Source: Sporosarcina sp. JAI121 (GTDB taxonomy: Bacteria; Bacillota; Bacilli; Bacillales_A; Planococcaceae). From it: a DNA stretch of 64,000 nt. The stretch covers positions 1,875,136 to 1,939,135 of the forward strand of contig NZ_JACCCL010000001.1 of the NCBI RefSeq assembly GCF_013408665.1, written 5' to 3'. Shown here piece by piece: positions 1 through 8,774 of the stretch (position 1 is its first letter; each line of letters begins with the position of its first letter). Both the position numbers and the translations under genes were made by a program. The notes under the pieces were generated by a model. It saw nothing but the letters and a program-made list of their open reading frames with translations. It ran no database searches and was not told the origin of the DNA.

Positions 1-356
1 ACCAGATCCCCTTCCGCTTTCACGACCTGGCCCGATCGCACGATGCCGATATAGGTTTCGGATTGGTTTTCAAGCACTTTTCTGTTGCATTCTTCCATCG
101 TGATGACATCACTTTGGATTTTCGAGACACGTAAATTCGGGGAGCCATGAATCGTGTTCATGATTTCCTTTAATTCTTCCTCATTACAATAGCGGCTACC
201 TGTATGGATTTGCACTTCCGCAAGCCCTTCCAAACCGTCATCTTCAACTTTTCTACGGAGTTCGGCAATCATTTCCGAGTAAGCGCATTTGTCGTCAAGC
301 CGAAGAACAAGACCTTCCTTTGTCCCTTTTATTGTTACATATTGCTGTTTCGTCAT
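1..356 (-). CDS. minC: Septum site-determining protein MinC, N-terminal part (runs off window)
   Basis: MinC works with MinD to block FtsZ ring formation near the poles. Translating the minus strand from the ATG at 354-356 gives an open frame to the window edge that starts MTKQQYVTIKGTKEGLVLRL, typical of the MinC N-terminal domain, which contacts FtsZ. About 118 codons are present; the C-terminal MinD-binding domain lies outside. It is the next gene after mreD in transcription order, with a 22-bp gap, exactly as in Bacillus (mreB-mreC-mreD-minC-minD), and the position strongly supports the call. Incomplete only because of the window boundary. Confidence 0.9.
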   Translation of the reverse strand, partial: MTKQQYVTIKGTKEGLVLRLDDKCAYSEMIAELRRKVEDDGLEGLAEVQIHTGSRYCNEEELKEIMNTIHGSPNLRVSKIQSDVITMEECNRKVLENQSETYIGIVRSGQVVKAEGDL

Positions 357-378
357 TTGCGTCACCCCGCATTTTCTT

Positions 379-903
379 TTACAAAGTTTCGCCTTGTCGC
401 TGTACTACTCTTTTGTATATAAGGTTTTTGAATAACCAGCCGAACATTCCGACGAAAATTGAATTGGCGATAATCGTCGGTACAAGCCTGGCTGCGATGA
501 ATTCATCCAGTCCGATTGATGTCAATGAAATAAGACTTGCAAAAAAGTATGATAATAGTTCAAGAATCATAACCAGGAATAGCGCCAAGAACATCACCGT
601 GACAATATGACGATGGATTTGGCGAATAATCAAGGTAGCGATATAACAAATTAAGGGATATAGGAACGCGTATAGTCCAATAATATCAATATGATACATA
701 TCATACAAGAGTCCGAGAATAATTCCGTAAACAATTGCACGCTGACGGCTGTAATAGACTGCTATAAAGATAAGATACACGATGACAAACCGTGGGACAA
801 GCGTATAACCATCACCGCCTATATCAATCGGCGAAAACAAACTGAACACTGGCTCCAAGAAAAACAGAAACACGGCAATAAGAGGGATGATGGACCGGAT
901 CAT
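379..903 (-). CDS. mreD: Rod shape-determining protein MreD
   Basis: MreD is a small polytopic membrane protein of the elongasome, which with MreC and MreB positions peptidoglycan synthesis along the cylinder. The 174-residue product is almost entirely hydrophobic, with about five or six predicted membrane segments starting at residue 2 (IRSIIPLIAVFLFFL), which matches the family in size and topology. Its ATG overlaps the end of mreC by 4 bp, so the two are probably translationally coupled. Sequence conservation in MreD is low, so the call rests on topology plus position between mreC and minC. Confidence 0.92.
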   Translation of the reverse strand: MIRSIIPLIAVFLFFLEPVFSLFSPIDIGGDGYTLVPRFVIVYLIFIAVYYSRQRAIVYGIILGLLYDMYHIDIIGLYAFLYPLICYIATLIIRQIHRHIVTVMFLALFLVMILELLSYFFASLISLTSIGLDEFIAARLVPTIIANSIFVGMFGWLFKNLIYKRVVQRQGETL

Positions 904-1790
904 GATCCTTCCTCCCCCTCAGTATCCGCAGTGCCTTCTCCGTCCGTCCCATCAACGCTAGTTGATGAGCGCTTTGCAATGATAACGTGATCCAGCATCG
1001 AGAACTCTGCGGCTGGACGGATATATGCCAACTTCGTCAATCCATAATCATCTGTCGATACTTCTGTCACTTCCCCAATCAAAAGCCCTTTCGGAAAAAT
1101 ACCGCCGAGCCCGGATGAGATGACTTTCTGACCGACTTTCACTTCAAAACTGGAGTCGATTCGTTTCATGATAAGTTCACTGCGTTTCCGGTCATACCCT
1201 TCGATGAGTCCAAATGTCTTTTCACCTGAAATGACAGCAGCTACACGAAAATTGCGGTTTTCTGTCGATAAGAGTTCAACTGTAGAAGTGAAAGGCGTAA
1301 CGAGTACAATTTTACCGATCAATCCGCCAGCTGTTACGACTGCCATATTTTTCTTTATGCCGTGTTCTTCACCTTTATCAATGATGATTTTCTCCTCCCA
1401 TTGATCCGGATTACGGGAGATGACTGTTGCCTGTACCGGGGCGAAAGCACGCAAATCGTCTTTCTTGCCGAGAAGTTCGAGTAGACGTTTATTTTCTGAC
1501 TTAATATCGGTCAGTTCCGCTTGCCCAGAAGCGTATTCACTTAATCTCACTTTTAAATGTTTGTTTTCTTCATATGTATTCAAAATCCCATCAACATTCC
1601 CAATGAGGTTCGTTATGTAATGCGCCGGCTTCGAGAATAACGATTGCCCGAAACCGACGACGTCTTTCACAACTTGTTCTGGAAGGGAGGCATTCTGCCG
1701 GTCTTTGAGGGAGAATGAAATTAATGCCACTAGGACGATGACGCCCACTAGCAGTAAAATCAAACGTTTATTTGAAAAAAATCGCGGCAT
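900..1790 (-). CDS. mreC: Cell shape-determining protein MreC
   Basis: MreC is a single-pass membrane protein whose extracytoplasmic part links the MreB cytoskeleton with penicillin-binding proteins. The 296-residue product has one N-terminal membrane segment (about residues 9-26), a coiled-coil-like stretch around 70-105 (NTYEENKHLKVRLSEY onward) and the paired beta-barrel region, with the recognisable segments KNMAVVTAGGLIGKI and GLGGIFPKGLLIGEV. The C-terminus ends in an acidic, glycine-rich tail. It lies 19 bp after mreB and overlaps mreD by 4 bp, as part of one operon. Confidence 0.95.
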   Translation of the reverse strand: MPRFFSNKRLILLLVGVIVLVALISFSLKDRQNASLPEQVVKDVVGFGQSLFSKPAHYITNLIGNVDGILNTYEENKHLKVRLSEYASGQAELTDIKSENKRLLELLGKKDDLRAFAPVQATVISRNPDQWEEKIIIDKGEEHGIKKNMAVVTAGGLIGKIVLVTPFTSTVELLSTENRNFRVAAVISGEKTFGLIEGYDRKRSELIMKRIDSSFEVKVGQKVISSGLGGIFPKGLLIGEVTEVSTDDYGLTKLAYIRPAAEFSMLDHVIIAKRSSTSVDGTDGEGTADTEGEEGS

Positions 1791-1809
1791 TGCCCTTATC
1801 CTCCCTCAC

Positions 1810-2826
1810 TTATCTACCTTGCATCTTTTTGATCAGTTCAAAATTATCCAGTGCTTTACCTGTACCGATTGCCACACAATCAAGTGGATCTTCAGCTATG
1901 AAAACAGGCATATTCGTTTCGTCGGAAATGACTTTTTCCAGATTTTGGAGTAGAGCTCCGCCGCCCGTCAAAACAATTCCGCGTTCCATGACATCCGAAG
2001 ATAATTCAGGCGGTGTCGTTTCAAGCGTCTTTTTGACGCCATCGATGATTTGTAAAATCGATTCGCGCAATGCATCCGCGATTTCGTCCGAAGAGATTTC
2101 GATTGTTTTCGGCAGACCTGTCAAAAGATCGCGTCCACGTATTTCCATCTTCTCCGTTTCTTCAGTCACTTTTGCAGACCCAATTTCAATTTTGATGGCT
2201 TCTGCAGTCCGTTCACCAATCGTCAAGTTATACGTTTTTCGGATATAACTGATAATCGCGCCGTCCATCGTGTCTCCACCGACACGGATTGATTCGCTTG
2301 TTACGATGCCGCCGAGTGAAATGACTGCAACTTCCGTCGTTCCGCCACCTATATCGACGACCATGCTACCAGTAGGTTCCCAGACAGGCAGATTTGCACC
2401 GATTGCTGCCGCAAACGGTTCTTCGATTGTAAATGCTTCTTTCGCACCGGCTTGACGTGACGCATCAATAACTGCGCGTTGTTCAACTGATGTAATCCCG
2501 TAAGGCACACAAATAAGGGCGTTAGGCTTTTTCCAAGCTCCGCCTGACACCTTTGTTGCTTCCTTCAAATAATGTTCGATCATTGCTGTTGTAATTTCAA
2601 AATCAGCGATGACGCCATCTTTCATCGGGCGTGTCGCAACGATAGATCCAGGCGTACGACCTATCATATTTCTTGCAGCGCTTCCGACTGCGACAATTTC
2701 ACCTGTATGTGTATTTTTCGCTACTACTGAAGGCTCTCTGAGGACAATCCCCTTACCTTTGATAAAAACTAATGTATTTGCTGTGCCGAGGTCAATCCCG
2801 ACATCTCTTGATCCAAGTCCAAACAA
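1810..2826 (-). CDS. mreB: Actin-like cytoskeletal protein MreB
   Basis: MreB polymerises along the membrane and directs lateral wall synthesis. The 338-residue protein shows the actin-fold nucleotide motifs: phosphate 1 DLGTANT at residues 12-18, phosphate 2 [11 protein letters not shown] at 156-166, and the adenosine motif with GGGALLQNL near residue 290. Length is typical of the family. The start codon is TTG, preceded by AAGGAAG at a good distance; an ATG would cut into the first beta strand, so the TTG is preferred. Together with mreC, mreD and minC it forms the shape/division operon. Confidence 0.97.
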   Translation of the reverse strand: MFGLGSRDVGIDLGTANTLVFIKGKGIVLREPSVVAKNTHTGEIVAVGSAARNMIGRTPGSIVATRPMKDGVIADFEITTAMIEHYLKEATKVSGGAWKKPNALICVPYGITSVEQRAVIDASRQAGAKEAFTIEEPFAAAIGANLPVWEPTGSMVVDIGGGTTEVAVISLGGIVTSESIRVGGDTMDGAIISYIRKTYNLTIGERTAEAIKIEIGSAKVTEETEKMEIRGRDLLTGLPKTIEISSDEIADALRESILQIIDGVKKTLETTPPELSSDVMERGIVLTGGGALLQNLEKVISDETNMPVFIAEDPLDCVAIGTGKALDNFELIKKMQGR

Positions 2827-2972
2827 TTGTGTTCTTCCTTTCTCCTTAACCGTTAATTACGGCATTCATGAAATCATACACCATAGTATAACGGATAGAA
2901 GTATAAATTTACAGTGTAACATGTACCCTCATTCTTATTTCGTGCCATTCGACCGATAATATCAGAATATAT

Positions 2973-3686
2973 TCACATGTATCCCTTCTCTTTAAGACTG
3001 AGAAACTTGTGGTCTCCAATGATGATATGATCGATTACTTCGATGCCCATAATCGATCCCGCTTCCATTAATCGCTTCGTCACTTCAATATCCTCCGGCG
3101 AAGGTGAGGGATTGCCACTAGGATGATTATGTGCCGCGATGATGGAGGCTGCGGACCGCTTTACCGCCTCCCGAAAAATCTCGCGCGGATGTACGATGCT
3201 AGAGTTCAAACTGCCTATGAAAATAGTCTGTTTATGAAGCACTTCGTTTTTGACGTTTAAAAACAGAACAACAAAATGTTCCTGGTTGAGCGAAGACATG
3301 TCGGTCATTAAATAGGCCGCCGCGTCTTCCGGCGACCTTATTGTGTAGCGACCCTCGGAATGCTTCCTGTACAGTCGCTTGCCTATTTCAGCGGCTGCAA
3401 GTAACTGAACAGCCTTCGCTTTGCCAACCCCTTTTACCTGCATCATTTCCTCAATCGTAGCATATTTCAAGTCCTGAATTTTATCGAAAGAGGAGAGTAT
3501 CCGGTTGGCTAGAACGAGCACCGATTCTTGTTTCGTGCCCGTCCTCAGCAGGATTGCGATTAGCTCTTGATTGGATAAACTATCCGCGCCTTGTCTGATT
3601 AGACGCTCACGCGGCCTGTCCGCTATATGTACATCACGGATCATCATTTTCGGCTCAAGATCAAAAGTCAATGTAGGGATCACCAA
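2973..3686 (-). CDS. radC: RadC/YsxA family JAMM-domain protein
   Basis: RadC proteins combine a UPF0758 helix-hairpin-helix segment with a JAB1/MPN (JAMM) metalloprotease-like fold; despite the name, a repair role is not established. Visible are the HhH motif QVKGVGKAKA (about 83-91) and the metal site HNHPSGNPSPSPED (186-199). The longest frame begins at a TTG inside the end of maf; the MMIRDV start at 3647, about 14 bp after the maf stop, gives 224 residues and aligns better with family N-termini, so I prefer it although its ribosome site is weak. Sits between maf and mreB, as in Bacillus. Confidence 0.93.
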   Translation of the reverse strand: MVIPTLTFDLEPKMMIRDVHIADRPRERLIRQGADSLSNQELIAILLRTGTKQESVLVLANRILSSFDKIQDLKYATIEEMMQVKGVGKAKAVQLLAAAEIGKRLYRKHSEGRYTIRSPEDAAAYLMTDMSSLNQEHFVVLFLNVKNEVLHKQTIFIGSLNSSIVHPREIFREAVKRSAASIIAAHNHPSGNPSPSPEDIEVTKRLMEAGSIMGIEVIDHIIIGDHKFLSLKEKGYM

Positions 3687-4275
3687 CCTTCAATGCCATC
3701 AAACCAAGCCTTCGCATATGTTCCGTCAACTTAGAAATGGGCAATCCCATGACATTGTAATAATCACCGTCAATTTTTTCGACAAGCAAAGACCCGGCCG
3801 TTTGAATGCCATAACCACCGGCCTTGTCCATCGGGTCACCCGACTCAACATATGCATCAATCAATACATCGTCCAGCTGACGGAAAGTAACTTTCGTTTC
3901 GACAGAAAAAGTGCGTATCACTCCGTCGATAGATAAACCAACGCCCGTAATGACTGTATGCGTCTCCCCTGAAAGTTCCTTCAAAAATGCTGTCGCCTGT
4001 TCTTTACTTTCAGGTTTTGAATACAGTTTCCCTTCATGAACAACAATCGTATCCGCGCCAATAACAATTGAACCAGGTTCATCATCAGCAACCGCACTCG
4101 TTTTCAATGCAGCAAGTTTTCGTGCATATTCTTTAAAATCGCCATTTTCTACGTCCATCACTTCAGACACATTACTAGGTACAACTCTGAATGGAAAGCC
4201 TAATAAATTCAGGATCTCCTTCCTCCTTGGTGAAGCTGAAGCTAGAATAACCGGTTTATTAATCATAAATTTCAT
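3661..4275 (-). CDS. maf: Maf family nucleoside triphosphate pyrophosphatase
   Basis: Maf proteins hydrolyse non-canonical nucleotides such as dTTP/UTP analogues to monophosphates; in B. subtilis overexpression blocks septation. The 204-residue protein shows the family signature ILASASPRRKEIL (residues 10-22), the VIGADTIV motif and the GGYGIQTAGSLLVEKIDGDY segment. The frame begins MKFMINKPVI; the final codons overlap the longest radC frame. Position between the spoIIB-like gene and radC is the standard Bacillus order. Confidence 0.95.
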   Translation of the reverse strand: MKFMINKPVILASASPRRKEILNLLGFPFRVVPSNVSEVMDVENGDFKEYARKLAALKTSAVADDEPGSIVIGADTIVVHEGKLYSKPESKEQATAFLKELSGETHTVITGVGLSIDGVIRTFSVETKVTFRQLDDVLIDAYVESGDPMDKAGGYGIQTAGSLLVEKIDGDYYNVMGLPISKLTEHMRRLGLMALKVGDPYIDF

Positions 4276-4370
4276 TAGTAATTCCCCCTTTGCCCAATCA
4301 TACTGGAAAAAAGGAAATCTGAAAATTGTTTAAAAATCCCCATAATTTAAATTTGACCTATATTTCGCTT

Positions 4371-5006
4371 TTAAAATGTAATTTTAATACACTTATCCTT
4401 CTGTGAATAATGGGACAGGAGATGCAATCTCACTACTTGTAAATCCTTTGAATAGGCCGTAATGGCGGCAATTTTCTTATGAAATTCTTTCGTTTTTGCA
4501 TCCTCTTTCCCTTCAATCAAATTTTTAATTTTGGCCATTTCCGTCTGTGCAAGCACTTCATCCAATTTCCCCGCTCCAATCGCTCCGCAGGCCGAGGTCT
4601 CTACCTTGAAAGCCTTCAGGTATGTCCCTTCAGCCGCATTCGTAACCACCTCATTTTCAGCCAAGCCGACAGCTGTCCAGACGTAGAATTTATCATTCCC
4701 ATGGATGACTGCCGCTTTCGTAAGCGATGGATCTTCTGCAATAAACAAGGTCGCGGATTCCGCTGAAGAAAATGCTCCATGCTGTTTCGCAAATAATTGT
4801 AACGGTTTTTCAGAAGCCGGCGCAGTCGTTTCAACAGGCGCCGGACCGGATGTAGCAGTTTCTTTTTCCGTCTTGTCGTCATTGTCTTTCCCTTTTGACC
4901 CGGCTAGCAGTAATCCGATCACCGCAACTGCCGCGACACCTATAAGGACGCCGTGAAGCATTGCCATGAAGACTGTCACCTTCGAATAGCGTTTTCCGAA
5001 TTTCAT
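4371..5006 (-). CDS. SpoIIB-like membrane-anchored protein with SPOR-like region
   Basis: SpoIIB in Bacillus is a membrane protein with a SPOR domain that aids septal peptidoglycan thinning at engulfment. This 211-residue protein has a short basic N-terminus, one membrane segment (about residues 11-35), a charged Thr/Pro/Ala-rich linker, then a region (about 70-140) with the pattern of a SPOR-like repeat fold (LFAKQHGAFSSAESATLF, KFYVWTAVGLAENE). Sequence similarity alone is weak, but it occupies exactly the spoIIB position between comC and maf. It is shorter than B. subtilis SpoIIB. Identification as functional SpoIIB is an inference from synteny and topology. Confidence 0.7.
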   Translation of the reverse strand: MKFGKRYSKVTVFMAMLHGVLIGVAAVAVIGLLLAGSKGKDNDDKTEKETATSGPAPVETTAPASEKPLQLFAKQHGAFSSAESATLFIAEDPSLTKAAVIHGNDKFYVWTAVGLAENEVVTNAAEGTYLKAFKVETSACGAIGAGKLDEVLAQTEMAKIKNLIEGKEDAKTKEFHKKIAAITAYSKDLQVVRLHLLSHYSQKDKCIKITF

Positions 5007-5084
5007 TGCTGACCACCCCGTTTTTTATCACGCTTCAGCGCCTGAGCGCCTACGTTTTAATACAACCGTATCAGAGTGGACATG

Positions 5085-5115
5085 AAAAAGAACAAGACGT
5101 TTGTCGCCTTGTTCC
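5085..5115 (-). terminator. Rho-independent terminator after comC/pilD
   Basis: On the minus strand a GAACAAG/CTTGTTC stem with a GC-containing loop is followed by TTTTTC. It lies just after the comC stop and before the spoIIB-like gene, so it closes the pilus operon. Confidence 0.8.
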
Positions 5116-5130
5116 AATAAACTTATCGAC

Positions 5131-5886
5131 TTAACTAAACAGGTTTCCATACCAACTGACAAAATCGGCTCCCCAAAAATAGGCGATAACAGCAGCGAAT
5201 GCAATTGAAGGCCCAAACGGGATTGGCGTCTTTCGTCCTTTGCCAGTCTTTTTCAAAAACACGATACCGACGACGGACCCGATGAGTGCGGCCAAAAACA
5301 GCGTCACAAGCGAATTCAACGTGCCAAGCACGAGACCAATGACGAAGAATAATTTGATGTCTCCGCCTCCCATGCCCCCTTTCGACACGACAGCAATGAG
5401 GAAAAGGATCCCGAAGCCCACTAGTGCACCTGCTACGCTATCCCACCATGGCGACAGCGGGATGAACAACCGGGCGACGAACAAGGCTATAGCGAACGGC
5501 AACAGCACTTTGTCGGGGATCAGCATATACGCAATATCGGATACTGTAATGATGACAAGAAGCGACATGAACAATATTGCGACGATAAGTTCTCCGCTAA
5601 AACCTAGAACGTAAAACGATAACGCAAACAAAACCCCCGTCACGAATTCCATAAATGGATAGATCGGGCTGATTTGAGAGCCGCAACCCCTGCACTTCCC
5701 TTTTAAGATTAGATAGGATAAAACCGGTACTAGGTCAAGAATCCCCAGTTTCCGGTCACATGTCGGGCAATGGGAAGACGGTGATACGATAGATTCTTTT
5801 TTGGGGACACGCAATCCGACGACGTTGAAGAATGATCCGAAAACGATACCGTAAATAAAGAACAGGATTGTAATGGTGATCGTCAT
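5131..5886 (-). CDS. comC: Prepilin leader peptidase/N-methyltransferase (ComC/PilD)
   Basis: This aspartic membrane protease cleaves the basic leader of type IV prepilins after glycine and N-methylates the new N-terminus. The 251-residue polytopic protein has the zinc-binding type cysteine pairs C40-x2-C43 and C65-x2-C68, and the two catalytic aspartate regions, VSDIAYMLIPD (about 115-125) and GGMGGGDIKLF (about 170-180). Its ATG overlaps the pilO stop by 4 bp and it is the last gene of the pilus operon. Substrates are likely the pilin at 8219-8644 and the minor pilins at 21608-23741, all with matching leaders. Confidence 0.95.
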   Translation of the reverse strand: MTITITILFFIYGIVFGSFFNVVGLRVPKKESIVSPSSHCPTCDRKLGILDLVPVLSYLILKGKCRGCGSQISPIYPFMEFVTGVLFALSFYVLGFSGELIVAILFMSLLVIITVSDIAYMLIPDKVLLPFAIALFVARLFIPLSPWWDSVAGALVGFGILFLIAVVSKGGMGGGDIKLFFVIGLVLGTLNSLVTLFLAALIGSVVGIVFLKKTGKGRKTPIPFGPSIAFAAVIAYFWGADFVSWYGNLFS

Positions 5887-6566
5887 TTGGATACCCCCGC
5901 TTTCTGTACTTCATTGAATGGGGTGGGATCTATTTTTTCACTAGGAGGAGGTGCATCGATCTTCGGCGCTTCATGCTGCAGACTTGTTAAATCGGGGCGA
6001 TAGAAAGCTGAAAACGACACCGTCATCTCAACAAGCTCTTTTGCCGATTCCTGCTCACGTATTTCCGTAGGCATGGTGAAGTTTATCGAATCCATGATAA
6101 AAACCCGTTCCATCTTCTCGATTTCATCTACGAACTTTTCGACTTCTATGTATGAATCGGCTTGAAGAACCACTTCTGTTAACAGCTGGTTGACGTTTTC
6201 AACCATTTCGGGTGGGTTTGCGATGATGAATTCCCCTTGCGAAAACGATACGTCCCGTATGGTAATGCCTGACTTAATTTCCGCTTTACCAAGTTGGAGC
6301 AGCACGGCGTCTTCCAACGGCTTGGTTGGGACTTTGCGTTGCAACGGCTGTGAGCTAGCGGTATCGGTCCTGCCTTGGGCTGCCGCCTGTTTACGAAGTG
6401 CAAATAACACATCCCGTTCGTTCGAGGTGGTCATCTTCACTTGATCATTTGCTTCTTTGGCGGGCATATACACCATAAAATATGAATAAACGCCAATTGC
6501 GATGAAGAGCAAAACGGACAGGACGACAAGGGCAATTTCCTTTTGACGTTTTGTCAAATCAGTCAT
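5883..6566 (-). CDS. pilO: Type IV pilus assembly protein PilO-like
   Basis: PilO is an inner-membrane alignment-complex protein that pairs with PilN. The frame is open much further upstream, but the ATG at 6566 (MTDLTKRQKEIAL) is chosen: it has AAGGGG nine bases upstream, overlaps the pilN stop by 8 bp, and places the single membrane segment at residues 10-30 as expected. The 227-residue product then shows a coiled-coil-prone stretch and a C-terminal region consistent with the ferredoxin-like PilO fold (VNQLLTEVVLQAD, YIEVEKFVDEIEKMERV). Function assigned from topology, size and order pilM-pilN-pilO. Confidence 0.85.
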   Translation of the reverse strand: MTDLTKRQKEIALVVLSVLLFIAIGVYSYFMVYMPAKEANDQVKMTTSNERDVLFALRKQAAAQGRTDTASSQPLQRKVPTKPLEDAVLLQLGKAEIKSGITIRDVSFSQGEFIIANPPEMVENVNQLLTEVVLQADSYIEVEKFVDEIEKMERVFIMDSINFTMPTEIREQESAKELVEMTVSFSAFYRPDLTSLQHEAPKIDAPPPSEKIDPTPFNEVQKAGVSK

Positions 6567-7200
6567 TCGTTTCATCCCCTTCATCCGTAGTCGGCACATC
6601 TCCATTTTCTTCGGTTGTTTCCGCAGTCCCTTCCGCAACAATCCGATTATCAACGAACTGGAGTGAATACGTAGCCAAATAACGCGGCAGAACCTTAGCT
6701 GAATCGCTGACATCCTCCCCCGAATCATCGACAACCACCGAATCAAGATGGATTTCGGAAACGGTTGGAGACATCTTCAATCTCGTGAAATAATAGGCGC
6801 TGTCCTGTTTTGTATCGAATTGGACAGTGACTGTCGCCAAATTGGGGCCCGTAAAATCGAATGAGTGGAAAAACCCGCGTGCCGGTAATAGATTAATAAG
6901 TTCATGCAACAAAGGAACAGTATCAAACTGGTACCCTTCCGCCCAGCCTACAGTTGCAACAAGTAATTTCTTCTCATCACCAAATTCGAATTGCTGGAGT
7001 TCAGAACGGATTTCTTCCTGGCTTGCCTGAAGTGAAACGAGCTGACCTTCAAGCGTTTCCGTCTCATTTTCAAGGGCATTTGATAGCATGAATAAAATAA
7101 GCCACAAAAGAACAGCCGCACCGATAATAGCCAGTGCAGCGATGAGAAGCTGTGATCTATCCCTCTCTTTTTCAGGCAATAGATTGATATCGACTAACAT
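6559..7200 (-). CDS. pilN: Type IV pilus assembly protein PilN
   Basis: PilN binds PilM in the cytoplasm through a conserved N-terminal motif and forms the alignment complex with PilO. The 213-residue protein begins MLVDINLLPEKERDR, the hallmark PilM-binding INLLP motif, followed by one membrane segment (about 20-44), a coiled coil (ENETETLEGQLVSLQ region) and a periplasmic-type domain. An acidic, Glu/Thr-rich tail ends the protein. Two bases separate it from pilM and it overlaps pilO. Confidence 0.93.
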   Translation of the reverse strand: MLVDINLLPEKERDRSQLLIAALAIIGAAVLLWLILFMLSNALENETETLEGQLVSLQASQEEIRSELQQFEFGDEKKLLVATVGWAEGYQFDTVPLLHELINLLPARGFFHSFDFTGPNLATVTVQFDTKQDSAYYFTRLKMSPTVSEIHLDSVVVDDSGEDVSDSAKVLPRYLATYSLQFVDNRIVAEGTAETTEENGDVPTTDEGDETND

Positions 7201-7202
7201 GC

Positions 7203-8156
7203 CTACACCTCTTTCAATGCCAACCCGATTATCCGGTTGAAACGTGCTGGTACTTCTTCACCGGTCGCCAGTTGCATGGGCTGCTTCACCACTACATCCG
7301 TTTTAACGTTGAGCCGGTCAGTGATGATGGCTACTAACTCGTCCATTCGGGAGTACTCCCCATTCACAAGAATGTGTGTAATGGAAGCCGCTCCATTTCC
7401 CATATTATAACGGTAAAAATTGATGATTTTCTCGAGCTCCATCACAATGGTCGATGGCGTGACAATACCCGTTTCTCCATTCACATCTTTGACGACGGAC
7501 ATATCTGTCATGTTTTCCAAATCGACCGGACGCATAAAGAGCGGGTAATGTTGATGAAAAATAGAAACCGTCAGTTTACCAAGTTTCAGGTCGGCCAACA
7601 GAATATGCTCGTCCCCAGTGAACGAATGCTGTTGGTACACAAGTCGATACAATGCAAGCGGCGTAATGTCCGCCTTTATTGGATTGAGCTTAACATCTTT
7701 CAAAACTTCTTCATAACGGTCGAGGACACTTTCTTTTGAGGCGATGATAATGGCCTCGTTCGTTTCGGTATTCGGTATGTATGACACGACATCGAAGACG
7801 GGATCATCGAAAGGCAGATAAAGCGTCGAGCCGATTTCGATGAAGAAATGACCTTTCAATTCATCTGTCATAATATCGTCGGGGTATGGAACTTTGCGGA
7901 TAATGACGTATTGATCCGGGGCGAGGAATTGGACGGATCGTTTGGAGATTCCCCACTGTCCGATAGCCCCGTCCAAAATCGTCGCAAGCGTTTCCGAATC
8001 GATAATCTTCCCGTCGACAACGACGTTCGAAGGAAGTAAAAATTCCTCCGCAACATCGATAACGAGCGGATCAATGGATTTCAGCCGGACAAACCGGACT
8101 GCATCTTCTTCAATTGTCATGGATTCCGTGCGCTTGCGGCGGGTGAATATGGACAT
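7203..8156 (-). CDS. pilM: Type IV pilus assembly protein PilM
   Basis: PilM is an actin-like cytoplasmic ATPase-fold protein that docks on the PilN N-terminus and couples the motor ATPases to the envelope complex. The 317-residue protein has the ASKHA-type layout: an N-terminal strand block (MTIEEDAVRFVRLKS), a central SHS2-like part, then the segment with ADLKLGKLTVSIFH and a C-terminal ITHILVNGEY strand. An AAGGAG site lies upstream of the ATG. It starts the pilMNO-comC end of the operon, just after the pilin gene. Confidence 0.9.
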   Translation of the reverse strand: MSIFTRRKRTESMTIEEDAVRFVRLKSIDPLVIDVAEEFLLPSNVVVDGKIIDSETLATILDGAIGQWGISKRSVQFLAPDQYVIIRKVPYPDDIMTDELKGHFFIEIGSTLYLPFDDPVFDVVSYIPNTETNEAIIIASKESVLDRYEEVLKDVKLNPIKADITPLALYRLVYQQHSFTGDEHILLADLKLGKLTVSIFHQHYPLFMRPVDLENMTDMSVVKDVNGETGIVTPSTIVMELEKIINFYRYNMGNGAASITHILVNGEYSRMDELVAIITDRLNVKTDVVVKQPMQLATGEEVPARFNRIIGLALKEV

Positions 8157-8218
8157 GAGAACAGCTCCTTGAGGTTTTCAATTTGCTTGTTTAATATTAT
8201 TTAATCATTTCTATTCAC

Positions 8219-8644
8219 TTATTTAAACTCCTTATATATTTCTTTATTACTTAGGTCAGTCTTAGATGCATTAGTAACAGTGATTGTTTTATTACCTGCA
8301 CTACCCGTAAAACTAATAGTGGTAGCACCATTAGATGTTTTATTCACTGTTGCAGAACTTAATGTTCCTTGATTATCTACATAAACAGGAATCAGACTAT
8401 CTCCCGCACCTGAAGATAGAGTTGCTGATGTTTTATCGGTATTTTCCAAGAAATACAAATTCCCTGCCGCCAAAACGTTTTGGGCATCGACGATAACTGC
8501 TTTCTCTCTTGAACTCTGAACAACATTACCAATCGAAGGAATCGCAATCGCCGCAATAATCCCCAAAATAACAATAACCGCCAATAGCTCGACCAACGTC
8601 AAACCTTTTTCATTCCCCAATCGTTTCTGTAAAAATTTCTTCAT
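8219..8644 (-). CDS. Type IV major pilin-like prepilin
   Basis: Structural pilin subunit, processed by the prepilin peptidase. The frame is open to 8665, but the ATG at 8644 (MKKFLQKRLGNEKG) has AAGGAGG seven to eight bases upstream and gives the usual short basic leader. Cleavage is expected between G14 and L15 (KG|LTLVELL), with the conserved glutamate at mature position 5 and a hydrophobic helix to about residue 35. The rest (141 residues in total) is Ser/Thr/Gly/Ala-rich and beta-like, with no cysteines. It is the only pilin inside the main operon, so it is probably the major subunit. Confidence 0.93.
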   Translation of the reverse strand: MKKFLQKRLGNEKGLTLVELLAVIVILGIIAAIAIPSIGNVVQSSREKAVIVDAQNVLAAGNLYFLENTDKTSATLSSGAGDSLIPVYVDNQGTLSSATVNKTSNGATTISFTGSAGNKTITVTNASKTDLSNKEIYKEFK

Positions 8645-8688
8645 GTGTATTTCCTCCTTTTTCATCTTCTTATTACACTTACATCTTA

Positions 8689-8694
8689 ATTATA
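8689..8694 (-). promoter_or_regulatory. Probable internal promoter (-10) for the pilin gene
   Basis: The minus strand carries a perfect TATAAT about 45 bases upstream of the pilin start, in a 130-bp AT-rich gap between pilC and the pilin gene. A -35-like GTTTCA lies 17 bases further upstream and is a weak match. Separate transcription would allow more pilin than assembly proteins to be made. Confidence 0.5.
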
Positions 8695-8774
8695 CCTATT
8701 AATGCAAAATATGAAACTAGTAAATCATGAATAACCGTAATATTTTCCCTAATTATTGAATTTACCCCTTACAT

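Noticed and set aside
1772-2248. 158-codon plus-strand frame opposite mreB
   Set aside because: Shadow of a strongly conserved gene; product low-complexity and Ser-rich.
6566-6746. N-terminal extension of the pilO frame
   Set aside because: Lies wholly within pilN and would hide the membrane anchor; the ATG at 6566 has the ribosome site.
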